A stretch of 64,000 nucleotides of DNA from Sphingomonas sp. BK235. Lineage in GTDB: Bacteria; Pseudomonadota; Alphaproteobacteria; Sphingomonadales; Sphingomonadaceae. The notes under the pieces were generated by a model, which worked only from the letters and a program-made list of their open reading frames with translations, searched no databases and was not told the origin of the DNA. Position 1 is the stretch's first letter. Each line of letters opens with the position of its first letter. The DNA is taken from NCBI RefSeq assembly GCF_004345855.1, contig NZ_SLXN01000006.1, positions 186,001 through 250,000 on the forward strand, in the 5' to 3' direction. A program made the position numbers and the translations under genes. Positions 56,423-64,000 of the stretch are shown here, one piece after another.

Positions 56423-57217
56423 ATGGTGCGGCGGACGGTGCGAGCGACGGTGACGGCGGCGTTGCTGCTGCTGGCAGGGCTGTCGGTGGCGGGCGCGGCG
56501 GAGCGCTTCGACGGCGCGATCGAGGGTGCGCACCTGCTCGACACGCTCGCGCTCGACGGCGCGCTCGACCACGTCCAGGGCGTGGAGATCGCGGGGCGGT
56601 GGCTGTGGGTCACCTCGGTCGATCGCGCGGCGCGGCGCGGCTATCTCGACGCCTTCGACCGCGTCACCGGTCAGTGGCTGCGCCGGGTCGAGCTGACCGA
56701 TGGCGCGCGCTACCACCCCGGCGGGCTGTCACGGAGCGGCGGGTCGCTCTGGGTCGCGGTGGCCGAACTGCGCCCGCACAGCTCGGCGGTGCTGGTCGAG
56801 CTCGACGCGGCGACGCTGCGGGTGCGCCGCCGCCTGCACGTGGCGGATCATCTCGGCTGCGTCGCGGCCTCCGGGCGGCGGCTGGTGGCGGGAAATTGGG
56901 ACAGTCGCGCTCTGTACCTGATCGACCTCGACGACCTCGCGCACGTGCGCATCGTGCCCAATCCCTCGTCGACGCGGTATCAGGACATGAAGTTCGTCGG
57001 CGACCAGCTCGTCGCGGGCGGCAATCTGGATCCGTGGAGCGGCACGGTCGACTGGCTCGACTGGCCGAGCATGACGCTGCGGCGAACGCTGCGCGCGGGC
57101 GCGGTGGGGCCGCTGCGCGCCTATACCGGCGAGGGGATGACGATCGCCGGGCGCGACCTCTACGTGCTGCCCGAGGACGGGCCGAGCCGGCTGTTCCACT
57201 TCCGGCTGGAGAGCTGA
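56423..57217 (+). CDS. Exported DUF6454-like protein (264 aa)
   Basis: A signal peptide (RATVTAALLLLAGLSVAGAA) is followed by a beta-propeller-like chain: ALDHVQGVEIAGRWLWVTSV, LSRSGGSLWVAVAELRPHSS, GNWDSRALYLIDLDDL, YQDMKFVGDQLVAGGNL. This layout fits DUF6454, secreted proteins without known activity. ATG 56423 is chosen for the signal peptide. The 255-bp gap to the divergent membrane gene should hold both promoters. Confidence 0.72.
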   Translation: MVRRTVRATVTAALLLLAGLSVAGAAERFDGAIEGAHLLDTLALDGALDHVQGVEIAGRWLWVTSVDRAARRGYLDAFDRVTGQWLRRVELTDGARYHPGGLSRSGGSLWVAVAELRPHSSAVLVELDAATLRVRRRLHVADHLGCVAASGRRLVAGNWDSRALYLIDLDDLAHVRIVPNPSSTRYQDMKFVGDQLVAGGNLDPWSGTVDWLDWPSMTLRRTLRAGAVGPLRAYTGEGMTIAGRDLYVLPEDGPSRLFHFRLES

Positions 57218-57264
57218 CCGCGAGGGCGGTGGGCGCGGGAAGCGCTTCGCCGCGCCCCATCGCG

Positions 57265-57684
57265 TCAGCGCGCGGGCTTCCACACCTGCGACTTGCACAG
57301 GAAAGCGATACAGCCCTTCACCTTGAGCGTGCCGTCGCCCTCGCGCGAGACGATCGACTTGTAGGTCTTGCCGTTGCGCGGATCGTAGATCTTGCCGCGC
57401 CAGTCCTTGCCCTCGTCGGTGAAGCCCGACAGGATCGCTATTCCCAGGATGGGACGGTTGCGCAGCGCCGGATCGCTGTTGTTGACGTCGGTGTCGGCCG
57501 CGCCGGGGCGCTTGCGCAGGATCGTGCTCAGCTTGCCGCACATGGTCGCGCCGCACGGGCCGACCGTGACGATCCCGGCGCCGTCCTCGGTGACGTAGCG
57601 TCCGGCGATCGGCGTGGCCGCATCGGCGGTGGCGGGGGCGGCGAGGACGAGCAGCGCGAGCGCCGCGGACAGGGAGGTACGCAT
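57265..57684 (-). CDS. Exported DUF2147 protein
   Basis: A 139-residue protein. A signal peptide (LSAALALLVLAAPATADAA) precedes the DUF2147 core: IAGRYVTEDGAGIVTVGPCG, LGIAILSGFTDEGKDWRGKI, YDPRNGKTYKSIVSREGDGT, LKVKGCIAFLCKSQVW. Members are small lipocalin-like periplasmic proteins, common in sphingomonads. It is convergent with the DUF6454 gene and only 24 bp from the divergent mtnP start. Confidence 0.87.
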   Translation of the reverse strand: MRTSLSAALALLVLAAPATADAATPIAGRYVTEDGAGIVTVGPCGATMCGKLSTILRKRPGAADTDVNNSDPALRNRPILGIAILSGFTDEGKDWRGKIYDPRNGKTYKSIVSREGDGTLKVKGCIAFLCKSQVWKPAR

Positions 57685-57708
57685 GGGTCGAACTATCGGA
57701 GGCGGACG

Positions 57709-58578
57709 ATGAACGCGCAATGGACGATCGGGATCATCGGCGGCTCGGGGCTGTACGCGATCGACGGGCTCGAAGACGCCGAGTGGCGCGACGTCGCCAC
57801 CCCCTGGGGCCAGCCGAGCGACGCGATCCTGTTCGGTCGGATCGGCGCGGTCGCGATCCGCTTCCTGCCGCGTCACGGCCGCGGTCACCGGCTCGCCCCC
57901 GGCGACGTCCCGGCGCGCGCCAATATCGACGCGCTCAAGCGGGCGGGCTGCACCGATCTGGTCGCACTCTCCTCGGTCGGGTCGCTGCGGGGCGAGCTCG
58001 CGCCGGGGACGTTCGTGCTGGTCGACCAGTTCGTCGACCGCACCGTGGCGCGCCCCGCCTCGTTCTTCGGCAGCGGGCTGGTGGCGCATGTGTCCTTCGC
58101 CGATCCGGTGTGCGAGCGGCTGTCCGCCCTGGCCGCGGCGGCGGTGACCGCGGCGGGCGGGAGGGTGGCCGAGCGCGCCACCTATCTCGCGATGGAGGGA
58201 CCGCAATTCTCCACCCGCGCGGAGAGCCGATTGTATCGCGACTGGGGCTGTGACGTGATCGGCATGACCGCGCTGCCCGAGGCGCGCCTCGCGCGCGAGG
58301 CGGAGCTGCCCTATGCGCTGGTCGGCATGGTGACCGACTATGACTCGTGGCGCGACGAGGGCGCGGCGGTGGACCTCGCCGCGGTGGTCGCGCAGGCGGC
58401 GGCGAACGGCGCGGTCGCGCGCGCTTCGGTCGCGGCACTGGCGCGCGCGCTGCCGCCCGAGCGCTCCCCCGTGCCCGCCGACACGGCGCTGGACGGTGCG
58501 CTCTTCACCGCGCCCGCGGCGCGCGATCCCGCGCTGGTGGCGCGCAACGCCGCGATCCTGGCGCGCGTGGCGGGGTGA
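57709..58578 (+). CDS. mtnP: S-methyl-5'-thioadenosine phosphorylase
   Basis: A 289-residue purine phosphorylase. [79 protein letters not shown] and [19 protein letters not shown] are the MTAP signatures in order. It splits methylthioadenosine into adenine and methylthioribose-1-phosphate in methionine salvage. GGAGG precedes ATG 57709. Confidence 0.92.
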   Translation: MNAQWTIGIIGGSGLYAIDGLEDAEWRDVATPWGQPSDAILFGRIGAVAIRFLPRHGRGHRLAPGDVPARANIDALKRAGCTDLVALSSVGSLRGELAPGTFVLVDQFVDRTVARPASFFGSGLVAHVSFADPVCERLSALAAAAVTAAGGRVAERATYLAMEGPQFSTRAESRLYRDWGCDVIGMTALPEARLAREAELPYALVGMVTDYDSWRDEGAAVDLAAVVAQAAANGAVARASVAALARALPPERSPVPADTALDGALFTAPAARDPALVARNAAILARVAG

Positions 58579-58628
58579 GCGACGCGCCGGTTGAAACCGC
58601 GGCGCGTCTCCCGCATTCAACGCCGCGC

Positions 58629-59930
58629 ATGACCTCCACCACGCGCTCGCTCGGCGACAGCTTCGCCACCGTTCCCGTTCCCCAGGGAGCGGGGTTCTGG
58701 CGCAAGCTGCTCGCCTTCGTCGGGCCGGGCTGGCTCGTCGCGGTCGGCTATATGGACCCGGGCAATTGGGCGACCGACATCGCCGGCGGCTCGGCGTTCG
58801 GCTACACGCTCCTCTCGGTCGTGCTGCTGTCGAACCTGATGGCGATCGTGCTCCAGGCCCTGTCGGCGCGGCTCGGGATCGGCGCCGGACTGGATCTCGC
58901 GCAGGCGTGCCGCCAGCACTCGTCGCGCCCGCTCGCCTGGCTGTTGTGGGCGTTGGCGGAAATCGCGATCATCGCCTGTGACCTGGCGGAGGTGTTGGGC
59001 ACCGCGATCGCGCTGAAGCTGCTGTTCGGGCTGCCCTTGGTCTATGGCGTGGTGGTCACCGCGCTCGACGTGTTCCTGATCCTCGCGTTGCAGCGCTACG
59101 GCTTCCGCCGGCTGGAAGCGTTCATCGCCAGCCTGCTCGTCATCATCGCGGGCTGCTTCGCGTTCGAATTGTTCTGGGCGCGCCCGGATTGGGCGAGCGC
59201 GGCGGTCGGGCTGGTGCCCTCGCGCGAGGTGGTGACGAACCCCGCGATGCTTTACATCGCGATCGGCATCCTGGGCGCGACCGTGATGCCGCACAATCTC
59301 TATCTCCATTCATCGATCGTGCAGACACGCGCGTACGGCAGCGGCGCGCGCGATCGGCGCGAGGCGCTCAAGCTGGCGACGATAGATTCGACGGTGGCGC
59401 TGGGACTGGCCTTCTTCATCAACGCCGCGATCCTGATCCTGGCGGCGGCGGCCTTCCACACCGCGGGGCGCACCGAGGTGGCGGAGATCGAGCAGGCGCA
59501 CGAACTGCTCTCGCCGATGCTCGGCGTCGGTGCGGCGAGCGCGGTGTTCGCGATCGCGCTGCTCGCCAGCGGGCAGAATTCGACCGTGACCGGCACGCTG
59601 GCCGGGCAGATCGTGATGGAGGGGTTCCTCGACGTGCGGCTGCCGGTGTGGCTGCGCCGGCTGGTGACCCGCGCGATCGCGATCGTGCCCGCGGTGGTGG
59701 TGGTGGCGGCGATGGGCGATCGCGGCGCGACCGACCTGCTGGTGTTGAGCCAGGTAGTGCTGAGCCTGCAACTGCCCTTCGCGGTGATCCCGCTGGTGGC
59801 CTATACCGCCAGCCGGCGGTTGATGGGCGAGTTCGCCGCGCCGCGCTGGCTGGCGGGGCTCGCCTGGGGCATCGCGGCGGTGATCGTCGGTCTTAACGGC
59901 TATCTCTTGTGGGGCATGGCGGCGGGGTAG
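58629..59930 (+). CDS. mntH: Nramp-type divalent metal transporter
   Basis: A 433-residue proton-coupled Mn/Fe importer with about 11 membrane segments. TM1 carries the metal-binding DPGN in [20 protein letters not shown] (Asp43, Asn46). TM6 carries the MPHNL motif in [40 protein letters not shown] is also typical. It starts 50 bp after mtnP, possibly in the same transcript. Confidence 0.92.
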   Translation: MTSTTRSLGDSFATVPVPQGAGFWRKLLAFVGPGWLVAVGYMDPGNWATDIAGGSAFGYTLLSVVLLSNLMAIVLQALSARLGIGAGLDLAQACRQHSSRPLAWLLWALAEIAIIACDLAEVLGTAIALKLLFGLPLVYGVVVTALDVFLILALQRYGFRRLEAFIASLLVIIAGCFAFELFWARPDWASAAVGLVPSREVVTNPAMLYIAIGILGATVMPHNLYLHSSIVQTRAYGSGARDRREALKLATIDSTVALGLAFFINAAILILAAAAFHTAGRTEVAEIEQAHELLSPMLGVGAASAVFAIALLASGQNSTVTGTLAGQIVMEGFLDVRLPVWLRRLVTRAIAIVPAVVVVAAMGDRGATDLLVLSQVVLSLQLPFAVIPLVAYTASRRLMGEFAAPRWLAGLAWGIAAVIVGLNGYLLWGMAAG

Positions 59931-60023
59931 GCCGCGCGTCGTTCCTCGGTGCGAGAGCGGGGGCGCTGACGGGTCGCGAGGTCTCGGCGAATCGAGTGAA
60001 GGCGAGGGGGCGGTATCACCTCA

Positions 60024-60120
60024 CCGTCACGCCGGCCTCGCGCCGGGATCCATGATTCCGCGAGAGCAGCGCCGCGGCGGTCGCGGCGCCATGGATCCCG
60101 GATCGAGCCCGGGATGACGG
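60024..60120. repeat. Imperfect CCGTCAtcCCGG-type intergenic inverted repeat
   Basis: A left arm (60024-60054, beginning CCGTCACGCCGG) and a right arm (60090-60120, ending CGGGATGACGG) are 31-bp inverted repeats with a few mismatches. They are the same family as the perfect pair at 62362-62459. The rest of the 59931-60212 gap holds no gene I can support. Confidence 0.72.
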
Positions 60121-60212
60121 GGCGGGCGCGTCGCTCGCGCGACAATAGATCTTCTTGGTCCGGAGCAGTGCTTCTTGGTCTCCGGCGGTGACGTCCGGAT
60201 CGCCGATCCTGC

Positions 60213-60911
60213 TCACTCCGCCTCGTATTTGATCTCCAGGTAGCGTCGCCTGGTCGCGAGCGCGTCGAGGTCGCCCTGCGCGAGCTCTTCGCTCGTCGCC
60301 GCCAGCTCGCGCTCGATCACGCCGAGTCCTTCCACCAACTGCTGGTCCGGGGTGCGGCCGCCGCGCGCGGTGCCGCGCAGCGCCGGGGGAACGCGCGCAT
60401 AGTCGCGGACGAAGTCGGGCAGCTGCTCGCCGATCAGCCGGCGCATGTCGGCCGCGGCGGGCGAGCCCTCGTCGAGCGCGGCGAGCTGGACGCCGAGCGT
60501 GTCGAGCCTTTGCTCGATGCGGTCGACCACCGCCAGCGCGGGCGCGGGCAGCGACGGGCGCTGCGCGTCGAGCCAGCGCGCGGTCTGCGCCGGCAGTGCC
60601 TTCAGCTCGGAGCGCGCCAGCCGCTCGGGGGTCGGCACCGGGGTCGCGGGCGCGAAGGCGATCGCCAGCGTCGCCGCCAGCATCAATATGATCGCCGCCA
60701 CGCCGCCGAACAGCCCGACGCCGAGCAGCGTCGCCACCAGCAGGATCGCGCCGTTCACCGCCGCGATCAGCGCCAGCCGCGCCTTCGCCCCACCGCGCCC
60801 GCGCCGCGCGCGGCGCTGCACCGTCAGCACGCCGCGCCCGCTCACCCGGTCCGCCGCGGCGCGCGCGCCCGCGATCGCGGCGTCGGTGTCGTGGCTCGGC
60901 GGCAGCGTCAC
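60213..60911 (-). CDS. Membrane protein paired with TelA (XpaC-like position, 232 aa)
   Basis: A basic N-terminus precedes two adjacent hydrophobic segments (LIAAVNGAILLVATLLGVGL, GGVAAIILMLAATLAIAFAP, about residues 47-88). A cytoplasmic helical domain ends in a charged coiled coil (GVIERELAATSEELAQGDLD). It overlaps the telA stop by 4 bp and is co-transcribed. XpaC-type partners of TelA have this layout, but sequence similarity is not clear. Confidence 0.7.
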   Translation of the reverse strand: MTLPPSHDTDAAIAGARAAADRVSGRGVLTVQRRARRGRGGAKARLALIAAVNGAILLVATLLGVGLFGGVAAIILMLAATLAIAFAPATPVPTPERLARSELKALPAQTARWLDAQRPSLPAPALAVVDRIEQRLDTLGVQLAALDEGSPAAADMRRLIGEQLPDFVRDYARVPPALRGTARGGRTPDQQLVEGLGVIERELAATSEELAQGDLDALATRRRYLEIKYEAE

Positions 60912-62113
60912 AGCGCCTCCAGCTTGAACTGCTCGGCCGGGCTGGCGAGGCTGTTGCGCGCCGCGCCCTCGGCGCGCGCGATATAGCCGCGCGACTTGTC
61001 GACCTCGCGCCCGAGCGTCTCCACCGTGCTCTTCATCGTGTCGAGCGACTTGAGCTTGAACGTGTCGATCGCGTCCATCGTGTCGTAAATGTTCTGGAAG
61101 GCGCGCTGCAGCGTCTCCAGCGGGATGGTCGAGGCGGCGGCCTGCTCGTGGATCGCGGCGGTGTTCTGGCGCAGCAGCTTGCCGGTCGAGTCGATCAGCC
61201 CCGCGGTGGTGGCGTTGAGCTGGGTGACCTGCTCCAGCACCAGCTTCTGGTTGGTCAGCGCCTGCGCCACCGTCACCGCGGTGCGCAGCGCCGCCACGGT
61301 GGTGGTGCTGGCGCGGTCGACGCCCTTGATCAGCTCGACGTTGTTCTTCTTGACCAGGTCGAGCGCGAGATAGCCCTGCACCGTCACCGCCATCTGGGTG
61401 AGCAGGTCCTGCGTGCGCTGGCGGGCGTAGAACAAGGCGGTCTCGCGGATCGCCTTGGCCTTGGCGGGATCGGTGGCGTCGAGCTCGTTGGCCTTGTCCT
61501 CCAGCCGCGCGTCCATCGCGCGCGCGAGGTGGATCATCTGCTCGAGCCGCCCCATTGACGCCCAGAGGTTGGCGCGCTCGGTGTCGATCGCGGCATTGTC
61601 CATCAGCAGTTCGTCCTTGCCCGAGCCGAGGCTGCGCAGGATCGCGGCGATATGCGTCTGGCTGCTCTTATAGCCGTCGAAATAGTCGTGCATCTTGGAG
61701 CCGAACGGGATCACGCCGAACAGCTTCTGCGGCTTGGACAGATTGCCGCGGCGGCCGGGATCGAGCTGCTCGACGGTGCGGCGCAGCTCGGCGAGGTCCT
61801 TGCCGACGCCGGCCTCCTTGTCCATCGCGCGCACCGGGCGATCGAGGAAGCGGTTGGACTGGCCCGCGGCGTCGCGGATCTCTTTCTGTCCCATCGCGGT
61901 GATCGCGTCGACGCGCTTGCCGAACTCGGGCGAGTTGACGTCCTCGGCGAGCAGCTGGTCGACGAAGGCGTCGACGCGCTTCTCCAGCTCGCTGCGCGTG
62001 CCGGGGTCGACCGGCACGAGCCCGGCGGCGCGCTCGCTGGAGACCGCGGGGACGGGGTCGGGCGGGGTCAGCGTCAGCGCCGGCTCGGTGTCGGTACCGG
62101 GGGGGGTCGCCAT
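60908..62113 (-). CDS. TelA-family (toxic anion resistance) protein
   Basis: A 401-residue helical cytoplasmic protein of PF05816. LVPVDPGTRSELEKRVDAFV, LFGVIPFGSKMHDYFDGYKS, ETALFYARQRTQDLLTQMAV, NNVELIKGVDRASTTTVAAL and TALTNQ-type AQALTNQKLVLEQV are family features. Members are linked to tellurite or cell-envelope stress; the mechanism is unsettled. ATG 62113 matches the family length. It heads a two-gene operon. Confidence 0.88.
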   Translation of the reverse strand: MATPPGTDTEPALTLTPPDPVPAVSSERAAGLVPVDPGTRSELEKRVDAFVDQLLAEDVNSPEFGKRVDAITAMGQKEIRDAAGQSNRFLDRPVRAMDKEAGVGKDLAELRRTVEQLDPGRRGNLSKPQKLFGVIPFGSKMHDYFDGYKSSQTHIAAILRSLGSGKDELLMDNAAIDTERANLWASMGRLEQMIHLARAMDARLEDKANELDATDPAKAKAIRETALFYARQRTQDLLTQMAVTVQGYLALDLVKKNNVELIKGVDRASTTTVAALRTAVTVAQALTNQKLVLEQVTQLNATTAGLIDSTGKLLRQNTAAIHEQAAASTIPLETLQRAFQNIYDTMDAIDTFKLKSLDTMKSTVETLGREVDKSRGYIARAEGAARNSLASPAEQFKLEAL

Positions 62114-62361
62114 GCTCGTCTCCTTCGTGCGTCGCGCGCTCTTGTCTCGCGGTGGCGCGCGCTGTTCAAGTGTGTTGTGTATGTAAGACGGTGGGGCGGG
62201 GTTGTCGAGGTGGTGGGTGGCGGTGTCGAGCGGCGGGCCGATCGCTGGATGCGCGACAGCCTCTCGCGCGGTCGCAGGCGTGGTGGCACCGAGCACTAGA
62301 CAAATAGATGGCGAGACCACGCCTAAGAACCTCCGCTGAAAGGGCCTATTGCGTATCCCTC

Positions 62362-62459
62362 CCGTCATCCCGGACTTGTTCCGGGATCCACCGTGCCTCG
62401 CACGCCCCAGGTGTCGGTGGCGGGGAGGGGTGGATCCCGGAACAAGTCCGGGATGACGG
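62362..62459. repeat. Perfect 31-bp intergenic inverted repeat
   Basis: A left arm beginning CCGTCATCCCGGACTTGTTC (62362-62392) and its exact reverse complement (62429-62459) surround a 36-bp centre. It lies in the 536-bp gap between telA and typA. Similar CCGTCATCCCGG repeats are, as I recall, widespread between genes in sphingomonads. The rest of the gap shows no gene. Confidence 0.82.
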
Positions 62460-62649
62460 TGAGGTGAGGAGTGTTCCGAGGGTGTGCGGCTTCGACATCC
62501 TCGATCTCACCCTGCTCGCCGCGCCCGCCTGACCCGTCCCGCCCGCGCGCACCATGCTGCGGCCGCGAAGGCTGGCGTCCGCGCGCGCTTTCGGCTATGC
62601 GCGCCGGCGACATCGCCCGCGGCCGCCGCGGGCCACCTCAGGAATCCGT

Positions 62650-64000
62650 ATGAACCTGCGCAACATCGCCATCATCGCGCACGTCGATCATGGCAAGACC
62701 ACCCTCGTCGACCAGCTCTTCCGCCAGTCGGGCACGTTCCGCGACAACCAGCGCGTCGAGGAGCGCGCGATGGACTCGAACGATCTCGAGAAGGAGCGCG
62801 GCATCACCATCCTGGCCAAGCCGACCTCGATCGTGTGGAACGACACGCGCATCAACATCGTCGACACCCCCGGCCACGCCGACTTCGGCGGCGAGGTGGA
62901 GCGCATCCTCTCGATGGTCGACGGCGTGATCCTGCTGGTCGATTCGTCCGAGGGCGCGATGCCGCAGACCAAGTTCGTCACCGGCAAGGCGCTGGCGCTC
63001 GGCCTGCGCCCGATCGTGGTGGTCAACAAGATCGACCGCGCCGACGAGCGCACCCAGGAAGTGCTCGACGAGGTGTTCGACCTGTTCGTCTCGCTCGACG
63101 CGACCGACGAGCAGCTCGACTTCCCCGTGCTCTTCGCCTCGGGCCGCAACGGCTATGCCTCGACTGATCCCAAGGCGCGCGAGGGCACGCTGACCCCGCT
63201 GTTCGAGAAGATCGTCGAGCACGTCCCCGCCCCCAAGGTCGACCTCGACGCGCCCTTCACCTTCCTGGTGACGTTGCTCGACCGCGACAATTTCCTCGGC
63301 CGCATCCTGACCGGCCGGGTCAACTCGGGCGTGGTCAAGCTCAACCAGCCGATCCACGCGCTCGACAATGACGGCAACGTGGTCGAGGCGGGGCGCGCCT
63401 CCAAGCTGATGTCGTTCCACGGGCTGGAGCGCGTCCCGGTCGAGGAAGCGCGCGCGGGCGAGATCATCAGCCTCGCCGGCCTCACCGTCGCCACCGTGGC
63501 CAACACGATCGCCGACACGTCGGTGAGCGAGCCGCTCCACGCCCAGCCGATCGACCCGCCGACGCTGTCGATGCGCTTCGCGGTGAACGACTCGCCGATG
63601 GCGGGGCGCGAGGGCAGCAAGGTGACCAGCCGCATGATCCGCGACCGCCTGCTGCGCGAGGCCGAGTCGAACGTCGCGATCAAGGTGACCGAGGCGGCCG
63701 ACCGCGACAGCTTCGAGGTGGCGGGCCGCGGCGAGCTCCAGCTCGGCGTGCTGATCGAGACGATGCGCCGCGAGGGCTTCGAGCTCGGCATCAGCCGCCC
63801 GCGCGTGCTGTTCGGCGAGGACGAGGACGGCAAGAAGACCGAGCCGTACGAGACCGTGATCATCGACGTGGACGAGGAATATTCGGGCACGGTCGTCGAG
63901 AAGATGAACCTGCGCAAGGCCGAGCTGACCGACATGCGCCCATCGGGCGGCGGCAAGACGCGCATCACCTTCTCCGCGCCGAGCCGCGGCATGATCGGCT
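62650..64000 (+). CDS. typA: Translational GTPase TypA/BipA, 3' end outside window
   Basis: The first 450 residues of a ribosome-binding GTPase of the EF-G class. G1 is AHVDHGKT (residues 10-17). The switch region is MDSNDLEKERGITILAKPTS, G3 DTPGHADFGGEVERIL, and G4 VVNKIDRADER. Domain II (LVTLLDRDNFLGRILTGRV) and the domain V start (EPYETVIIDVDEEYSGTVVE) follow. It supports ribosome assembly and stress response. The gene is cut by the window edge. Confidence 0.95.
   Translation, partial: MNLRNIAIIAHVDHGKTTLVDQLFRQSGTFRDNQRVEERAMDSNDLEKERGITILAKPTSIVWNDTRINIVDTPGHADFGGEVERILSMVDGVILLVDSSEGAMPQTKFVTGKALALGLRPIVVVNKIDRADERTQEVLDEVFDLFVSLDATDEQLDFPVLFASGRNGYASTDPKAREGTLTPLFEKIVEHVPAPKVDLDAPFTFLVTLLDRDNFLGRILTGRVNSGVVKLNQPIHALDNDGNVVEAGRASKLMSFHGLERVPVEEARAGEIISLAGLTVATVANTIADTSVSEPLHAQPIDPPTLSMRFAVNDSPMAGREGSKVTSRMIRDRLLREAESNVAIKVTEAADRDSFEVAGRGELQLGVLIETMRREGFELGISRPRVLFGEDEDGKKTEPYETVIIDVDEEYSGTVVEKMNLRKAELTDMRPSGGGKTRITFSAPSRGMIG

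Noticed and set aside
1..64000. CRISPR array or complete insertion sequence
   Set aside because: No regularly spaced direct repeats and no transposase gene with terminal repeats were seen anywhere in the window.

Overview
The window looks like the chromosome of a GC-rich sphingomonad (Sphingomonadales, Alphaproteobacteria). The support is very high GC with strong G/C third-position bias, a TonB-dependent receptor of the Xanthomonas/Caulobacter type, GapR-type (DUF2312) and HIRAN proteins on the phage, and characteristic intergenic inverted repeats. All calls come from reading the sequence and from remembered family features; no database search was run.

Left host flank (1-10731). A C-terminal RTX-repeat piece carries a frameshift. 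A secreted GH3 glycosidase follows, with the decayed 3' half of its TonB-dependent receptor upstream of it. A compact phosphonoacetate-use cluster comes next: hydrolase phnA, an OPA-type transporter, and a divergent LysR regulator separated from phnA by an inverted repeat. A secreted beta-lactamase-fold hydrolase and an internally deleted serine resolvase complete the flank. The receptor remnant stops exactly where the transporter gene ends, and the resolvase scar lies beside the old 3' end of tRNA-Tyr. This suggests an older island in the same tRNA hotspot.

Prophage (10732-53039, about 42.3 kb). A siphovirus-type prophage with HK97-like head genes sits in the 3' end of tRNA-Tyr. It is bounded by a 15-bp direct repeat, TGGTGGAAGGGGCTG. 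Copies of GTGCCCCCA near both ends, phased by 11, 12 and 22 bp, look like integrase arm sites. From left to right it holds: a leftward early operon (Cro-like protein, paired small paralogs, zinc-finger and HTH proteins, GapR-like protein, AlpA-type excisionase); a CI-like repressor with a small lysogenic operon; an AT-rich cargo locus (OLD-family ATPase/TOPRIM plus a convergent unknown gene) between look-alike hairpins; regulatory and DUF3164 genes; HNH, small and large terminase, portal, protease and capsid; connectors and tail genes; a beta-helix tailspike; a lysis cassette with an endolysin carrying two N-terminal membrane segments; two exported proteins, one an SGNH hydrolase; and a Dam-type methylase. 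The right end is an accessory block with a membrane protein, an Acb2-like anti-CBASS protein, a first P4-type integrase, a winged-helix Rep-like gene, and a second P4-type integrase beside tRNA-Tyr.

Right host flank (53040-64000). Housekeeping genes: rlmB, a 2Fe-2S ferredoxin, AlkA-type glycosylase, a multi-pass membrane protein, DUF6454 and DUF2147 secreted proteins, mtnP, mntH, a membrane protein plus TelA pair, and the start of typA. Three inverted-repeat elements lie between them.

The best leads are the OLD/unknown cargo locus, the Acb2-like gene with its coupled membrane partner and the two-integrase arrangement, the three related hairpins, and a strongly structured non-coding stretch at 21033-21164 ahead of the packaging genes.
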